NCBI GenBank assembly: GCA_905181865.1
Contig: CAJIZG010000005.1
Coordinates: forward strand, 478,705 to 542,704
DNA length: 64,000 nucleotides
Direction: 5' to 3'
DNA from: Urechidicola croceus
GTDB lineage: Bacteria; Bacteroidota; Bacteroidia; Flavobacteriales; Flavobacteriaceae
The translations under genes were made by a program, and so were the position numbers. Below the pieces are notes generated by a model. It was not told where the DNA came from, searched no databases, and saw nothing but the letters and a program-made list of their open reading frames with translations. The first letter of the stretch is position 1, and each line of letters starts with the position of its first letter. This document shows positions 8,255-16,446 of the stretch, in pieces.

Positions 8255-9147
8255 TAGTGTAAAAATTTATCTACTACGTATATTATTTGAATTAAAGTAA
8301 TGTACAAAACACTTGAAAGCATTAATTGTCTCGCTACTTTATCTGTTTGCTCTTTGTGTAATTTAACACCATAATATAGCATTGTAGAGCCCAATAAGAA
8401 TATTATGACGGCGGTGATAGGGTAAATCCAAAAATCACCAGTTTGTTTAAATACGGGAATGATCGATACTAAAATCATCACCGTGGTGTAAAGGATAATT
8501 TGCTTGATGGCTCCTCTATCTTTTTTCCCCATCGGTAGCATGTTAAATCCTGCTTTTTTATATTCGTCAAATTGCAACCATCCAATAGCCCAAAAATGTG
8601 GGAATTGCCAAAAAAATTGAATTAAGAAAAGCGTTCCGGGTTCGATAGAAAAATCATTCGTTACGGCAATCCATCCTAACATAAAAGGTATAGCGCCTGG
8701 AATGGCTCCGACAAATACAGTTAGAGGAGTGATTGCCTTTAAAGGGGTATAGGCACTTGTATATAAAAAAATAGATATTGCTCCAAACAAGGCACATTTC
8801 GCGTTGATATAATACAAAATTCCAATTCCGAGAATTGTAAAAATTACAGCGATTATCATGGCGGAATTTACAGACATTCTAACCGTAGGAATGGGTCTGT
8901 TCATAGTGCGCTTCATTAACGCATCTGTGTCTTTTTCTATAATTTGATTGAATGCATTTGAAGCACCAACCATTAAATACCCACCAATAGTTAACAAAAG
9001 CAGCGTTGTATAATTGATGGTTTCTGCGGCTAGGAGGTACCCCGCTATTGAGGAAAAAACGACGCTTAATGATAATCCAACTTTGGTAAGTTGTTTAAAA
9101 TCATTAAATTTACTTGGGATAGTTATTGTCTGTGCTTGATTTTCCAA
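8254..9147 (-). CDS. ctaB: Protoheme IX farnesyltransferase (heme O synthase)
   Basis: This UbiA-type prenyltransferase adds a farnesyl group to heme B to make heme O for the oxidase, in the inner membrane. The 297-residue protein has about eight or nine helices and the two Asp-rich prenyl-diphosphate sites: NQIIEKDTDALMKRTMNRP near residue 67, and DEYKKAGFNMLPM near residue 192, preceded by FFWQFPHFWAIGWL. These are diagnostic of CtaB/CyoE. The start is TTG (complement of 9145-9147), giving MENQAQT; no better ATG is in frame at the front. It is the first gene of the minus-strand respiratory operon, with a TATCTTTG box upstream. Confidence 0.93.
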   Translation of the reverse strand: MENQAQTITIPSKFNDFKQLTKVGLSLSVVFSSIAGYLLAAETINYTTLLLLTIGGYLMVGASNAFNQIIEKDTDALMKRTMNRPIPTVRMSVNSAMIIAVIFTILGIGILYYINAKCALFGAISIFLYTSAYTPLKAITPLTVFVGAIPGAIPFMLGWIAVTNDFSIEPGTLFLIQFFWQFPHFWAIGWLQFDEYKKAGFNMLPMGKKDRGAIKQIILYTTVMILVSIIPVFKQTGDFWIYPITAVIIFLLGSTMLYYGVKLHKEQTDKVARQLMLSSVLYITLIQIIYVVDKFLH

Positions 9148-9177
9148 TCTAAATTCTTTAGTTTTTTAAGAACGATA

Positions 9178-9185
9178 CAAAGATA
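9178..9185 (-). promoter_or_regulatory. Promoter -7 box of the respiratory operon
   Basis: The minus strand reads TATCTTTG, matching TAnnTTTG, 30 bases upstream of the heme O synthase start. No good -33 element is seen. The rest of the gap to 9438 is AT-rich and contains no reading frame of note; it must also hold the promoter of the divergent SLC13-type symporter gene. Confidence 0.4.
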
Positions 9186-9438
9186 TTTTATTCTACCGTA
9201 ATAACCTTCTGTTTTATTAATAAATAATGAATGATTTTGAGCGAATTAACGCCATAAAAAAAATGAGTAAGAAGTAAAATCAATTAATTACATAATCGAG
9301 TAAAGTTTATCGATTAGAGATGAGAAGTGGAAATTATTTTCATAATTAGAAAAAATCAACTTACTTAGACCAATAATTGGAATAGTCGATATATTTAATT
9401 AGGTCCAAACTTTTATTAAATAGAAAAACTTTATTTAT

Positions 9439-10893
9439 ATGAAAATATCAAAACGCCTTTTGGGTATTGTTTTAGGTCCATCTGTATGTATTATAATTTT
9501 AGTTTTTTTTCATCCACATGGATTGTCAGATTCGGCAAACGCGATATTAGCCTCGGTATCTTGGATCGCGATATGGTGGATGTTGGAGCCAGTCCCGATT
9601 GCGGTAACGGCATTACTTCCAATAATTATTTTTCCAATAAGTGGAGGCTTATCTTTGGCGAAAACAACCCCTGCATATGGACATAAATATATCTTTTTAT
9701 TTATTGGAGGTTTTATCTTAGCCATTGCTATTGAAAAATGGAAGTTGCATAAAAGAATAGCCTTAAATATTATAAAAATTGTTGGAACCAATGTCGTTCA
9801 GATTATTCTTGGATTTATGGTTGCGACGGCCTTACTGTCGATGTGGATTTCAAATACGGCAACGGCTGTTATGATTTTACCTGTTGGATTAGCCATTGTT
9901 TCTCAGTTAAAGGACAATCCGAATACTATTGAAGAGGAAAATTTAATTTTCAGCAAGGCGTTGATGCTGTCTATTGCTTATAGCGCTTCCATTGGAGGAA
10001 TGGCTACTTTGATTGGGACTCCTCCGAATTTAGTTTTGGCAGGAGTTGTACAAGAAACATATGGAATTGAAATTTCATTTGCCCAATGGTTCTCATTCGG
10101 ATTTCCAATTTCTGTTATTTTGCTAATTATTTGTTGGTTCTATTTGACTAAAGTGGCCTTTAATTTTAAACAAAAGGAGTTTCCCGGAGGGAAAATGGAA
10201 ATTAAAAATCAACTAGCAAAACTTGGTAAAATATCTTTCGAAGAGAAAATGGTGTTAACTATTTTTTCTTTGACAGCATTGGCATGGGTGAGCAGATCTT
10301 TTATCATTAATAAATTTATTCCAGTTATAGATGATAGTATTATTGCGATTAGTGCTTCTTTATTACTATTTGTACTTCCTTCAAAAAACAGGAATAAACC
10401 CCTAATGACATGGAAGGATGCCGTAAAACTTCCTTGGGGAATCTTGTTGCTTTTTGGTGGCGGTATGGCTTTGGCAAGAGGCTTTGAAGAAAGTGGTTTG
10501 GCAGTGTGGTTTGGTAGTCAATTAAACGAATTTGGTAACATGCATTTATTTATTGTCCTGTTTTTAATAATTACGATGGTTAATTTTTTAACAGAAATCA
10601 CCTCTAATTTGGCGACCACAGCAATGCTTCTTCCAGTATTGGTATCTCTCGCTGGAGGGATTCAGGTGCATCCATACTTTTTATTAGTTGGAGCAACGTT
10701 GGCTGCATCTTGCGCTTTTATGCTTCCTGTTGCTACGCCACCAAATGCAGTTGTCTTTGGCTCTGGATTCGTAAAAATTGAAGAAATGGTTAAAAAAGGA
10801 ATATGGATGAATCTTCTGTCTATTGTAATAATATCTATTTTTGTCTACTTCATTTTACCATTAGTTTGGAAAATGGCACCATTGGTAAACTAA
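9439..10893 (+). CDS. SLC13/DASS-family sodium-coupled anion symporter
   Basis: This 484-residue inner-membrane protein belongs to the divalent anion:sodium symporter family, which moves C4-dicarboxylates, citrate or sulfate with Na+. Two repeated signature regions are present: WISNTATAVMILPVG (about residues 136-150) and EITSNLATTAMLLPVL (about 388-403), the second with SNL in place of SNT, as also seen in animal members. PPNLVLAG and PPNAVVFGSG mark the ends of the two half-sites. About eleven helices are predicted. The substrate cannot be told apart by eye. It stands alone, divergent from the respiratory operon and followed by a long gene-poor gap. Confidence 0.88.
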   Translation: MKISKRLLGIVLGPSVCIIILVFFHPHGLSDSANAILASVSWIAIWWMLEPVPIAVTALLPIIIFPISGGLSLAKTTPAYGHKYIFLFIGGFILAIAIEKWKLHKRIALNIIKIVGTNVVQIILGFMVATALLSMWISNTATAVMILPVGLAIVSQLKDNPNTIEEENLIFSKALMLSIAYSASIGGMATLIGTPPNLVLAGVVQETYGIEISFAQWFSFGFPISVILLIICWFYLTKVAFNFKQKEFPGGKMEIKNQLAKLGKISFEEKMVLTIFSLTALAWVSRSFIINKFIPVIDDSIIAISASLLLFVLPSKNRNKPLMTWKDAVKLPWGILLLFGGGMALARGFEESGLAVWFGSQLNEFGNMHLFIVLFLIITMVNFLTEITSNLATTAMLLPVLVSLAGGIQVHPYFLLVGATLAASCAFMLPVATPPNAVVFGSGFVKIEEMVKKGIWMNLLSIVIISIFVYFILPLVWKMAPLVN

Positions 10894-11591
10894 ACTGTAG
10901 GAATTGGACTTTAAATTTAGACCTTTCAATATAATTAACACATTTGTTCACTGTATATATTAAATAAATTGTAACAAATCACAAGTTTTATTGTTAAATA
11001 AATATGATGACTAACCAATTTTAAAGAATATGTAAATCGTTTGTTTTTGTCCTTTTATGATGTGTTTGTCTTTTTTTTGGCAAAACAATTACGCTGACAA
11101 GGGCACAAGTAATCATATAAAATTAGAATGCGGTATTATCTTACATTTATTCAGATATAAATGATAAATATTCTAAAAGTATAAAATCTTTCCAAATCTC
11201 GGATTTAACTCGAGTGTATTCCATTATTATGAACGGTTTTGAAAAGAAAAGGAATTATAAAATATATGTTAAAACAAATGATAATACTATAGTTCGCTTA
11301 GATTTTAGTAAAATGAATGGTGTTCTTCAACTTAGAATAAATCATACTAATTTTAGTAATCAACGGTATAGAGTCAACTACTTTTCTAGATATAAGAAAA
11401 GTTGTAACGTTGTTTAAAAGCTTCATTCAGATATAATAGTAGGTTTTCTAAACTTCAAGATAATTTAGAATATAGAGCGCTACATTGAATATTTCATTTT
11501 TAATTATAGGATTAATAGGTATTTTTAATAAGTGCTCCTTTCTTTTTTGAAAATAAGTATATTCGCAACTTAACTAATTAAACTATATCTA
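10894..11591 (+). other. Gene-poor AT-rich gap
   Basis: About 700 bases with no convincing gene. The only open frame of note is 11214-11417 (GTG start, or ATG at 11229), which would give a basic peptide of about 62-67 residues with no signal, helix pattern or recognisable motif. The 12-mer ATTCAGATATAA occurs twice (about 11149 and 11425). No terminator hairpin or clear promoter box was found; TATATTCG at about 11559-11566 is one base off the -7 consensus and could serve the next gene. Confidence 0.5.
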
Positions 11592-13241
11592 ATGCTTAGT
11601 ATTTTATCATTTCTTGGCTTTACCATTCTTGTTGGTGTTATTGCTTATTTCGCGACTCGAAAAACAGATGAAAACTCTTCCGATGGTTACTTTTTAGGAG
11701 GAAGAAGCCTAACCGCCGGTGTCATTGCTGGTTCTTTGTTACTTACAAATTTATCTACAGAACAAATAGTTGGACTCAATGGGTCTGCTTATCAAAGTGG
11801 CTTATCAGTAATGGTTTGGGAAACTTTGGCGGCGATAGCAATGATAGTCACAGCGTTATTTTTATTGCCTAGATATTTAAAGGGAGGCTTAACAACGGTA
11901 CCTCAATTTTTAGCAAAAAGATTTGATGTTGCAACAAAAACAGGTACTTCAATTCTATTTTTATCGGGTTATGTAGTTGTGTTGCTGCCTGTAATATTGT
12001 ACTCAGGTTCAGTAGCAATTAGCGGAATGTTTAATGTCCCAGAATTACTTGGTGTATCTTCTGAAACAGGCATAGTTATTTGCGTTTGGGGAATTGGAAT
12101 AATAGGTGCTATATATGCTGTATTTGGCGGATTAAAAGCCGTTGCCGTTTCAGATTCAATCAATGCAATAGGTTTACTTATTGGAGGTATTTTAATTCCA
12201 GTATTAGGTTTGATAGCTATAGGTGATGGCAGTATGATGGAAGGACTTTCTATCATAACAACAGAAAATCCAGAAAAATTCAAGTCTATGGGTGGACCAA
12301 CAGATCCAGTTCCGTTTTATACCATATTTACAGGGATGATGTTGGTTCAATTATTTTATTGGGGTACCAACCAACAAATAATTCAAAGAGCACTTGGAGC
12401 AAAGAATTTAGTAGAAGGACAAAAAGGATTGTTACTTGCTTCTTTTATAAAAATATTAGGACCGCTTATTGTTGTATTACCGGGATTAATAGCCTATCAT
12501 ATGTTCAATGGGAGTTTAGAAAACGCAGATGAAGCCTATCCAATGTTAGTGAACAAAGTATTACCAGCTCCATTATTAGGATTCTTTGCAGCAGTATTGT
12601 TTGGGGCTATTTTAAGTTCATTTAATAGTGTATTAAATAGTTCGGTAACTTTATTTGGAATAGATATATACAAACAACATATAAATCCAGAAGCCGATGA
12701 AAGAACCATTGTAAAGTATGGGAAAACTTTTGGAATTGTCTTAGCTATTATGGCAATGTTTATTGCCCCATTTATTGCTAAAGCGGGAAGTTTGTTTGCT
12801 TATTTACAGGAGGTAAATGGGATTTATAGTATTCCAATTTTAACAATTATAGTGGTAGGGTATACTACGAAACGTGTTCCAGCTATTGCGGCTAAATTAG
12901 GTTTGGTGTTCGGTTGTTTGCTATATATTATAAGTCAATTTTTTATGCAACCATACTTTGTAGATAGTGCATTGGCATCAGCCGCTGCCGCTGGAGTTAC
13001 AGATGAGGCTGCTTTGGCATTGGTAAAAGCGCAAGCATATCCGCATTTTTTAGATGTGATGGCTATTCTTTTTGTTTTAAATGTCGTAATCATGTTAATA
13101 ATAGGGAAAATTAGACCTAGAGAAACAGATTATGTTCAAGCGTATACGGGGCAGGTAGACATTACCCCTTGGAAGTATGTAAAGCAAGTTGGAATTGCTA
13201 TCTGTATTATTGTAATAGGTGTTTATATCTATTTTGCTTAA
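11592..13241 (+). CDS. YidK-like sodium:solute symporter (SSS family)
   Basis: This 549-residue inner-membrane protein of the SSS/SLC5 family imports a small organic solute, probably a sugar, together with Na+. It has the LeuT-fold layout of about fourteen helices. It closely resembles E. coli YidK in segments I remember: TNLSTEQIVGLNGSAYQSG near residue 58, GGPTDPVPFYTIFTGM near 236, and YWGTNQQIIQRALGAKN near 259. The protein ends in hydrophobic helices with little tail. The gene lies just upstream of the PUL regulator, same strand, 116 bases apart. It may feed on monosaccharides set free by the locus, but the substrate is not known. Confidence 0.88.
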   Translation: MLSILSFLGFTILVGVIAYFATRKTDENSSDGYFLGGRSLTAGVIAGSLLLTNLSTEQIVGLNGSAYQSGLSVMVWETLAAIAMIVTALFLLPRYLKGGLTTVPQFLAKRFDVATKTGTSILFLSGYVVVLLPVILYSGSVAISGMFNVPELLGVSSETGIVICVWGIGIIGAIYAVFGGLKAVAVSDSINAIGLLIGGILIPVLGLIAIGDGSMMEGLSIITTENPEKFKSMGGPTDPVPFYTIFTGMMLVQLFYWGTNQQIIQRALGAKNLVEGQKGLLLASFIKILGPLIVVLPGLIAYHMFNGSLENADEAYPMLVNKVLPAPLLGFFAAVLFGAILSSFNSVLNSSVTLFGIDIYKQHINPEADERTIVKYGKTFGIVLAIMAMFIAPFIAKAGSLFAYLQEVNGIYSIPILTIIVVGYTTKRVPAIAAKLGLVFGCLLYIISQFFMQPYFVDSALASAAAAGVTDEAALALVKAQAYPHFLDVMAILFVLNVVIMLIIGKIRPRETDYVQAYTGQVDITPWKYVKQVGIAICIIVIGVYIYFA

Positions 13242-13304
13242 TACTTTATTTTGCTCAATAAATTCTTAATCAGTCTCCAATGAGTATCGCGTAGTTTTGT
13301 TTGT

Positions 13305-13312
13305 TATATTTG
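13305..13312 (+). promoter_or_regulatory. Promoter -7 box of the PUL regulator gene
   Basis: TATATTTG matches the Bacteroidota -7 consensus and lies 45 bases before the TTG start of the regulator gene. A -33 TTG at the right distance is not evident. It suggests that the regulator is transcribed separately from the symporter gene before it. Confidence 0.4.
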
Positions 13313-13357
13313 GTAAACGTAGATTAATGATTTTGTTAGTCTTAAAGTGAAACTAAG

Positions 13358-16174
13358 TTGACTAAAAACGAACTATCAAGCAGCCTTATATGTTTTTTTA
13401 TATTCTTGAGTTCTTTGGCTCAAGAGTTGCCACCTATTCAAAATTTTTCTCCAGATAATTACTATGCTGGAAATCAAAATTGGATGATTTCTCAGTCTGC
13501 AGATCGGAATATCTTTATAGCCAATAATTCTGGGTTACTTGAGTTTAATGGTGCGAAATGGAAATTGAATACTTCTCTAAATGGATCTGTAGTCAGATCA
13601 GTCAAAGTGATTGATGGCCTTATTTATACTGGTTGTTATATGGATTTCGGTTTTTGGGAAAAGGACTTGTTTGGAGATTTGAATTACACCTCTTTAATTC
13701 CAAAGTTACATCAAGAACTTATTGAAGATGAACAGTTCTGGAATATTCAGGAATTTAGAGACTGGATTTTATTTCAATCTTTAGATCGAATTTACATTTA
13801 CAATACGAAAAAAGAAACATTTAACATTGTAGAGGCAAAATCTTTAAGGGCAAATATCTTTATTGAAAGGAATACTATTTATTTCCAAAAATTGAATGAA
13901 GGAATTTTTAAAATTGAAAATGGAAAATCTGTAGTAGTTATTGCTGATGCGGTTGTTAAAGAGAATAATCTAATTGGGACATTTATAATTAATGAAAACA
14001 TCGTGTTTCTTTTTGAAAACGGAGCTTTTTATAAATTTTCTGAAAACAAATTAATAAAATGGAATATTCCAGCCGACTCGGAAATAGGTGGTAAAAAGAT
14101 ATATTGTAGTTTGCAATTAGCAGATAACAGCATAGTTCTAGGAACCATTTCTAATGGAATTTACCAATTGAATTCAAATGGAAAAATAATTAGAAATATT
14201 AATAGACGGCATGGTCTTTTAGATAATACCATCTTGTCAATCTTTGAGGATGCAGAAAATAATTTATGGTTAGGTTTAGACAATGGGGTAAGTGTGTTGA
14301 ATTTGAAATCTCATTTTTCTATCAATACCGATTCTAAAGGGGAATTGGGTGTTGTATATGCATCCATAGCTACTAATGATTATTTGTATTTGGGAACAAA
14401 CCAAGGGCTGTTTTACAGGCCAGTTGAGGGAGACGGTAAATTTCAATTAATAAGCGGAACCGAAGGACAGGTTTGGTCATTAGATAAGGTTGATGCAACA
14501 TTGTTTTGTGGACACAACAAGGGTACCTTTGTCGTAGATGGAATTATTGCTGATAAAATTTCTGATTTTCCTGGTACTTGGGGAGTTAAGAAAGTTCCTT
14601 CGAATCAGAATCTTTTATTACAAGGAAATTATGAAGGGTTGAGTATTTTAGAAAAATTAAATGGTCAATGGCAATTTAGAAATAAAATAGAGGGATTTGA
14701 TATTCCTACTAGGTTTTTTGAATTTGTAGAAAATGATCAAATTATTATAAATCACGATCAAAAAGGAATATTCATTTTAGATATAGATAAGGATTTCGAG
14801 GAAATTTTGAATATCGAAAATTCGCCTTCTTACGGCTATGGTTCAAGTCTTGTAAAGCACATGAATGATATTATTTACACATCAAATTCATCTAGAGGAG
14901 TCTATAAATTTAATAGTGAAACAAAGAAGTTTATAGTAGATTCGGTTCTTACCAATACTTTTTATAAAAAAGATGAAGGTCTTATCGGTATCCTTATTTC
15001 TGACCATGATTCAAATAAACTATGGGGTTTTTCCGATAGAAACATTATTTGTGTTTCACAAGGAAAATTTAGTAATGCTTTTGATATAATTAATGTACCC
15101 ATAACTGCCTCTTTTAGAAGAAAATTTGGTCTTCTAGGGTTTGAAAGCTTGACTCATTTGGGGAATGAGATATATTTAATTGGAACCTCTAGTGGGTACT
15201 TATATATGGATATTAATACTATAGTTTCGGGGGAGCGTCAAATTAAGATAGATGCAATTAAAAACGAAACTCTTGATGGATTTTCTCAAAAAGTATTGAG
15301 AACTAGAGAAAAAAGTTTCAATTCCAATGAAAATAATTTTAAAGTTAATTTTAGTGATGCTCATTTTGATAAATATTCAGAGGTAGAATATCAATATCAA
15401 TTAATAGGTATCTACCATCACTGGAGTTCTTGGTCAAATCAATCTGAAATAGAACTTAATAATTTGTCTTTTGGTAGTTATAAGTTGAATATAAAATCAA
15501 GAATTGGGGATCAATTATCTTCTAATATGGAGTCTTTCTCTTTTAAAATTAGTAAGCCGTGGTATTTAACCAATTTCAGTCTTATAATCTATTCAATTGC
15601 AATCTTATTGTTTTCTTTCGGAATGCATAAAATATACAAAGTATATTACACAAGAGAGAAGCAACGCGAAATTAAGAGATCGCAACGAAAGTTGAAAATA
15701 GAGAATTTAAAGAATGAAAAAGAGATAATGCGAATTAAGAATGAAAATTTGTATTTAGATATAGAAAGCAGAAATAGAGAGGTAGGTTCGGCTACAATGA
15801 CCCTTATTAGAAAAAACGAATTTTTGGGTAGTTTGAAATCGGAACTTAAGAAAACGAAGTCACTAGATAATTTGGAGCAGATTATTAAAATTGTGGATGA
15901 AAATTTAAATAGTACAGATGACTGGAAACTATTTAAAAAGGCCTTTACTAACGCAGATAAGGATTTCTTTGATAAAATTAAAAAGATACATCCTAGTCTT
16001 ACCCCAAATGACTTAAAGTTATGTGCTTATTTAAGATTGAATTTGTCGTCTAAGGAAATTGCTCAGTTGTTAAATATTTCAACAAGAAGTGTTGAAATAA
16101 AAAGATATCGATTGCGAAAAAAGATTGAATTACCTAGCGAAAATAATCTTTCACAGTATATTTCAGAAATATAG
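13358..16174 (+). CDS. Membrane-spanning one-component regulator (propeller, Y_Y_Y, LuxR HTH)
   Basis: Probably the glycan-sensing regulator of the PUL. The 938-residue protein begins with a signal peptide (about residues 1-22), then a beta-propeller of Reg_prop-type repeats (for example ILSIFEDAENNLWLGLDNG), a Y_Y_Y domain (about 658-735), one transmembrane helix (about 738-757), a charged coiled coil (about 765-830) and a C-terminal LuxR-type helix-turn-helix (about 880-930; SSKEIAQLLNISTRSVEIKR). No histidine-kinase, receiver or AraC domain is present, so this is not a classical hybrid two-component sensor. The periplasmic part would sense oligosaccharide and the cytosolic HTH would bind DNA directly. 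The start is TTG, the first possible start after an in-frame stop, and it begins the signal peptide. SusC follows after 272 bases. Confidence 0.88.
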   Translation: MTKNELSSSLICFFIFLSSLAQELPPIQNFSPDNYYAGNQNWMISQSADRNIFIANNSGLLEFNGAKWKLNTSLNGSVVRSVKVIDGLIYTGCYMDFGFWEKDLFGDLNYTSLIPKLHQELIEDEQFWNIQEFRDWILFQSLDRIYIYNTKKETFNIVEAKSLRANIFIERNTIYFQKLNEGIFKIENGKSVVVIADAVVKENNLIGTFIINENIVFLFENGAFYKFSENKLIKWNIPADSEIGGKKIYCSLQLADNSIVLGTISNGIYQLNSNGKIIRNINRRHGLLDNTILSIFEDAENNLWLGLDNGVSVLNLKSHFSINTDSKGELGVVYASIATNDYLYLGTNQGLFYRPVEGDGKFQLISGTEGQVWSLDKVDATLFCGHNKGTFVVDGIIADKISDFPGTWGVKKVPSNQNLLLQGNYEGLSILEKLNGQWQFRNKIEGFDIPTRFFEFVENDQIIINHDQKGIFILDIDKDFEEILNIENSPSYGYGSSLVKHMNDIIYTSNSSRGVYKFNSETKKFIVDSVLTNTFYKKDEGLIGILISDHDSNKLWGFSDRNIICVSQGKFSNAFDIINVPITASFRRKFGLLGFESLTHLGNEIYLIGTSSGYLYMDINTIVSGERQIKIDAIKNETLDGFSQKVLRTREKSFNSNENNFKVNFSDAHFDKYSEVEYQYQLIGIYHHWSSWSNQSEIELNNLSFGSYKLNIKSRIGDQLSSNMESFSFKISKPWYLTNFSLIIYSIAILLFSFGMHKIYKVYYTREKQREIKRSQRKLKIENLKNEKEIMRIKNENLYLDIESRNREVGSATMTLIRKNEFLGSLKSELKKTKSLDNLEQIIKIVDENLNSTDDWKLFKKAFTNADKDFFDKIKKIHPSLTPNDLKLCAYLRLNLSSKEIAQLLNISTRSVEIKRYRLRKKIELPSENNLSQYISEI

Positions 16175-16193
16175 ACTGTATCTAAAATTATTC

Positions 16194-16381
16194 TTACCCC
16201 TACATCACCACAACATAATTAATTATTTGAAATCTAGTAAGCTGTTTTTTTAAATTTTAAACAGGAATCTTGTCTGGATATCTAATACTAGTAAAAACAA
16301 GGGTCTTGGCTTGAGAGGCAAATGATTTAATGGGGTTAAAGTTAGAATTAATTTTATGTTGTATGTTTTTTGTAGGGGTAA
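16194..16381. promoter_or_regulatory. Inverted 11-base motif pair upstream of susC, candidate operator
   Basis: TTACCCCTACA at 16194-16204 and its exact reverse complement TGTAGGGGTAA at 16371-16381 face each other across 166 bases in the gap between the regulator and susC. The second copy lies 65 bases before the susC start, at promoter distance. I did not find the motif at the other intergenic gaps of the locus. I infer binding sites for the adjacent LuxR-type regulator. A weak -7 box (TAGATTTA, 16410-16417) lies between the second copy and the start codon. Confidence 0.45.
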
Positions 16382-16446
16382 TTTAACATCAACAATTGTT
16401 AATTGTACATAGATTTACACAATAACAAATTAACAACTAATATAGT

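Noticed and set aside
9510-9791. Minus-strand frame of 93 codons inside the SLC13-type gene
   Set aside because: Antisense shadow of a clear membrane-protein gene; no independent support.
11214-11417. Short open frame of 67 codons in the gap before the SSS symporter
   Set aside because: GTG start, no ribosome-binding site, basic composition without domain or signal; looks like chance in AT-rich DNA.
13358-16174. Hybrid two-component system (HTCS) as the PUL regulator
   Set aside because: The propeller and Y_Y_Y parts fit, but there is no histidine-kinase core, receiver or AraC domain after the membrane helix; a LuxR HTH follows instead.
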